A stretch of DNA of 49,135 nucleotides from an uncultured Brevibacillus sp. (GTDB taxonomy: Bacteria > Bacillota > Bacilli > Brevibacillales > Brevibacillaceae), in contig NZ_CANMZW010000042.1 of assembly GCF_947502445.1 (NCBI RefSeq), positions 1-49,135 on the forward strand, read 5' to 3'. The translations under genes were made by a program, and so were the position numbers. Below are positions 48,481-49,135 of this stretch, piece by piece. Positions within the stretch are counted from its first letter, which is position 1, and every line of letters starts with the position of its first letter. The notes beneath the pieces were generated by a model. That model was not told the origin of the DNA, made no database searches, and saw nothing but the letters and a program-made list of their open reading frames with translations.

Positions 48481-49056
48481 TTGAGAAACTGGCATGATCT
48501 GACTTATTTACGTACTGGTACTGTTCGCCAGCAGCAAGCATGGCATGCGATAACCGAAACGAGAATCATGGAGCTTCTTCAACCCTACACTCCGGTGCTC
48601 GCCGGTACGATTCCTTTAGACATTGATGTATCAGGCAGTGATCTTGATATTATTTGTGAATGTCATAATCTCGATCACTTGGATTCAAAAGTACGCGCGA
48701 GTTTCGGAGGGCATAAAGATTACACGGAGATGCGCCTGAACATCGCAGATATCCAGACAAGCGTCATTTCATTTTACGCCATTGGATTTTTCTTTGAAAT
48801 ATTCGCGCAGCCTGTTCCCGTCACCAAGCAAAATGCGTATCGCCATATGGATATGGAAGCACGTTTATTGACGGTAGGTGGTCAGGGCGCTTATCGTGAA
48901 ATTCGGCAATTAAAAGAGCAGGGAACGAAAACGGAACCAGCGTTTGCCCGTTATTTTCAAATACCAGGTGACGATCTGTATCAAGCTCTCTTGGATTTGG
49001 AAGCCCTTTCCGATTCAGAGCTGTTTGCGCGTTTTGGAAAAATAAAAACCTCGTAG
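48481..49056 (+). CDS. DUF4269 family protein, nucleotidyltransferase-like
   Basis: 191 aa from a TTG at 48481 (GGAGG seven bases upstream). Motif AGTIPLDIDVSGSDLDIICE resembles the GT-x-LGID...GSDLDI active-site strand of minimal nucleotidyltransferases. No signal peptide. The end (ELFARFGKIKTS) is close to the family's usual length, and the stop is 3 bp before a putative IS end. Function unknown. Confidence 0.85.
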   Translation: MRNWHDLTYLRTGTVRQQQAWHAITETRIMELLQPYTPVLAGTIPLDIDVSGSDLDIICECHNLDHLDSKVRASFGGHKDYTEMRLNIADIQTSVISFYAIGFFFEIFAQPVPVTKQNAYRHMDMEARLLTVGGQGAYREIRQLKEQGTKTEPAFARYFQIPGDDLYQALLDLEALSDSELFARFGKIKTS

Positions 49057-49059
49057 ACT

Positions 49060-49135
49060 TGATATGCTCCCCTTTGGGTAGACAGTTGAAATAATAAAAC
49101 TGTCTATCTGTAAGGAGGAGCATTTTTATGTCTCA
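49060..49135 (+). mobile_element. Putative left end of an IS3-family (IS150-type) insertion sequence
   Basis: TGATATGCTCCCC starts 3 bp after the DUF4269 stop. The TG...TG..CCC opening followed by TAGACAG is the usual shape of IS150-group terminal repeats. About 70 bp later comes AAGGAGG and an ATG (49128), as for orfA. The window ends there. An alternative is a terminator: ATGCTCC (49064-49070) pairs with GGAGCAT (49117-49123) before TTTTT, with an inner AGACAGTT/AACTGTCT stem. Confidence 0.5.
49128..49135 (+). CDS. Start of a gene cut by the window edge
   Basis: ATG at 49128 followed by TCTCA, with AAGGAGG nine bases upstream. Only two codons are visible. If the IS end is right, this would be orfA of the transposase. 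Confidence 0.45.

Noticed and set aside
1..49135. CRISPR array, tRNA or rRNA genes
   Set aside because: No regularly spaced direct repeats and no cloverleaf or rRNA sequence were seen on reading both strands.

Overview
The window looks like a chromosomal segment of a Gram-positive, endospore-forming bacterium of the Brevibacillus/Paenibacillaceae kind. The grounds are AGGAGG-type ribosome binding sites with many GTG and TTG starts, U-tailed intrinsic terminators, an SspP-type spore protein, a Spo0E-like phosphatase, a SleB-type hydrolase, the Bacillus-style lexA/yneA/ynzC neighbourhood with CGAAC-N4-GTTCG LexA boxes, and close resemblance to B. subtilis YfhH, YfmM, YneA, YnzC and HelD. The species assignment is inference. 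I found no tRNA, rRNA, CRISPR array or prophage.

Layout. Positions 1-74 are the 5' end of a minus-strand group II intron sitting directly behind an intrinsic terminator. From 113 to 5987 (minus) runs an ECF-sigma operon: sigma factor, membrane-anchored beta-propeller protein, 744-aa membrane protein, ABC ATPase, ABC permease and a 56-aa protein. From 6.2 to 13.6 kb come a Cys/Met PLP enzyme, a cyclophilin lipoprotein, a SleB-type hydrolase, a candidate structured RNA (9426-9570) with its own terminator, a dehydrogenase, yfhH, a YqkB-like HesB protein, a 46-aa protein and a DUF2515/six-hairpin pair. From 14.6 to 22.4 kb (minus) lies a sulfur-amino-acid salvage operon equivalent to the B. subtilis ytmI or yxe operon: GNAT, binding protein, two permeases, ATPase, luciferase-like monooxygenase, M20 hydrolase and NtaA-type monooxygenase. 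Between its last two genes is the remnant of a monomeric sarcosine oxidase gene.

From 22.5 to 33.9 kb are mostly single genes: TIM-barrel protein, DUF1444 and DUF3900-like proteins, a soluble Hanks-type kinase, a DEAD-box helicase, a phosphodiester glycosidase behind an excellent ECF-type promoter, an ABC-F protein, a HEPN protein, sspP, an ArsR-like regulator that lacks its DNA-binding domain, and a Spo0E-like phosphatase. From 33.96 to 39.2 kb is the pyruvate dehydrogenase operon pdhABCD (minus), with a leader of about 245 nt containing two long stem-loops. From 39.3 to 49.1 kb are an esterase, a peptide-binding lipoprotein, threonine aldolase, a cysteine-free HesB protein, HelD, a frameshifted FluC channel, the SOS module ynzC-yneA/lexA, DUF456 and DUF4269 proteins, and what looks like the left end of an IS3-family element at the right edge.

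The best candidates for something undescribed are the structured element at 9426-9570, the pdhA leader, the ECF-sigma/propeller/ABC operon, and the HesB protein with a His cluster in place of its cysteines. The clearest decay events are the deleted oxidase, the frameshifted fluC and the regulator without a helix-turn-helix domain.
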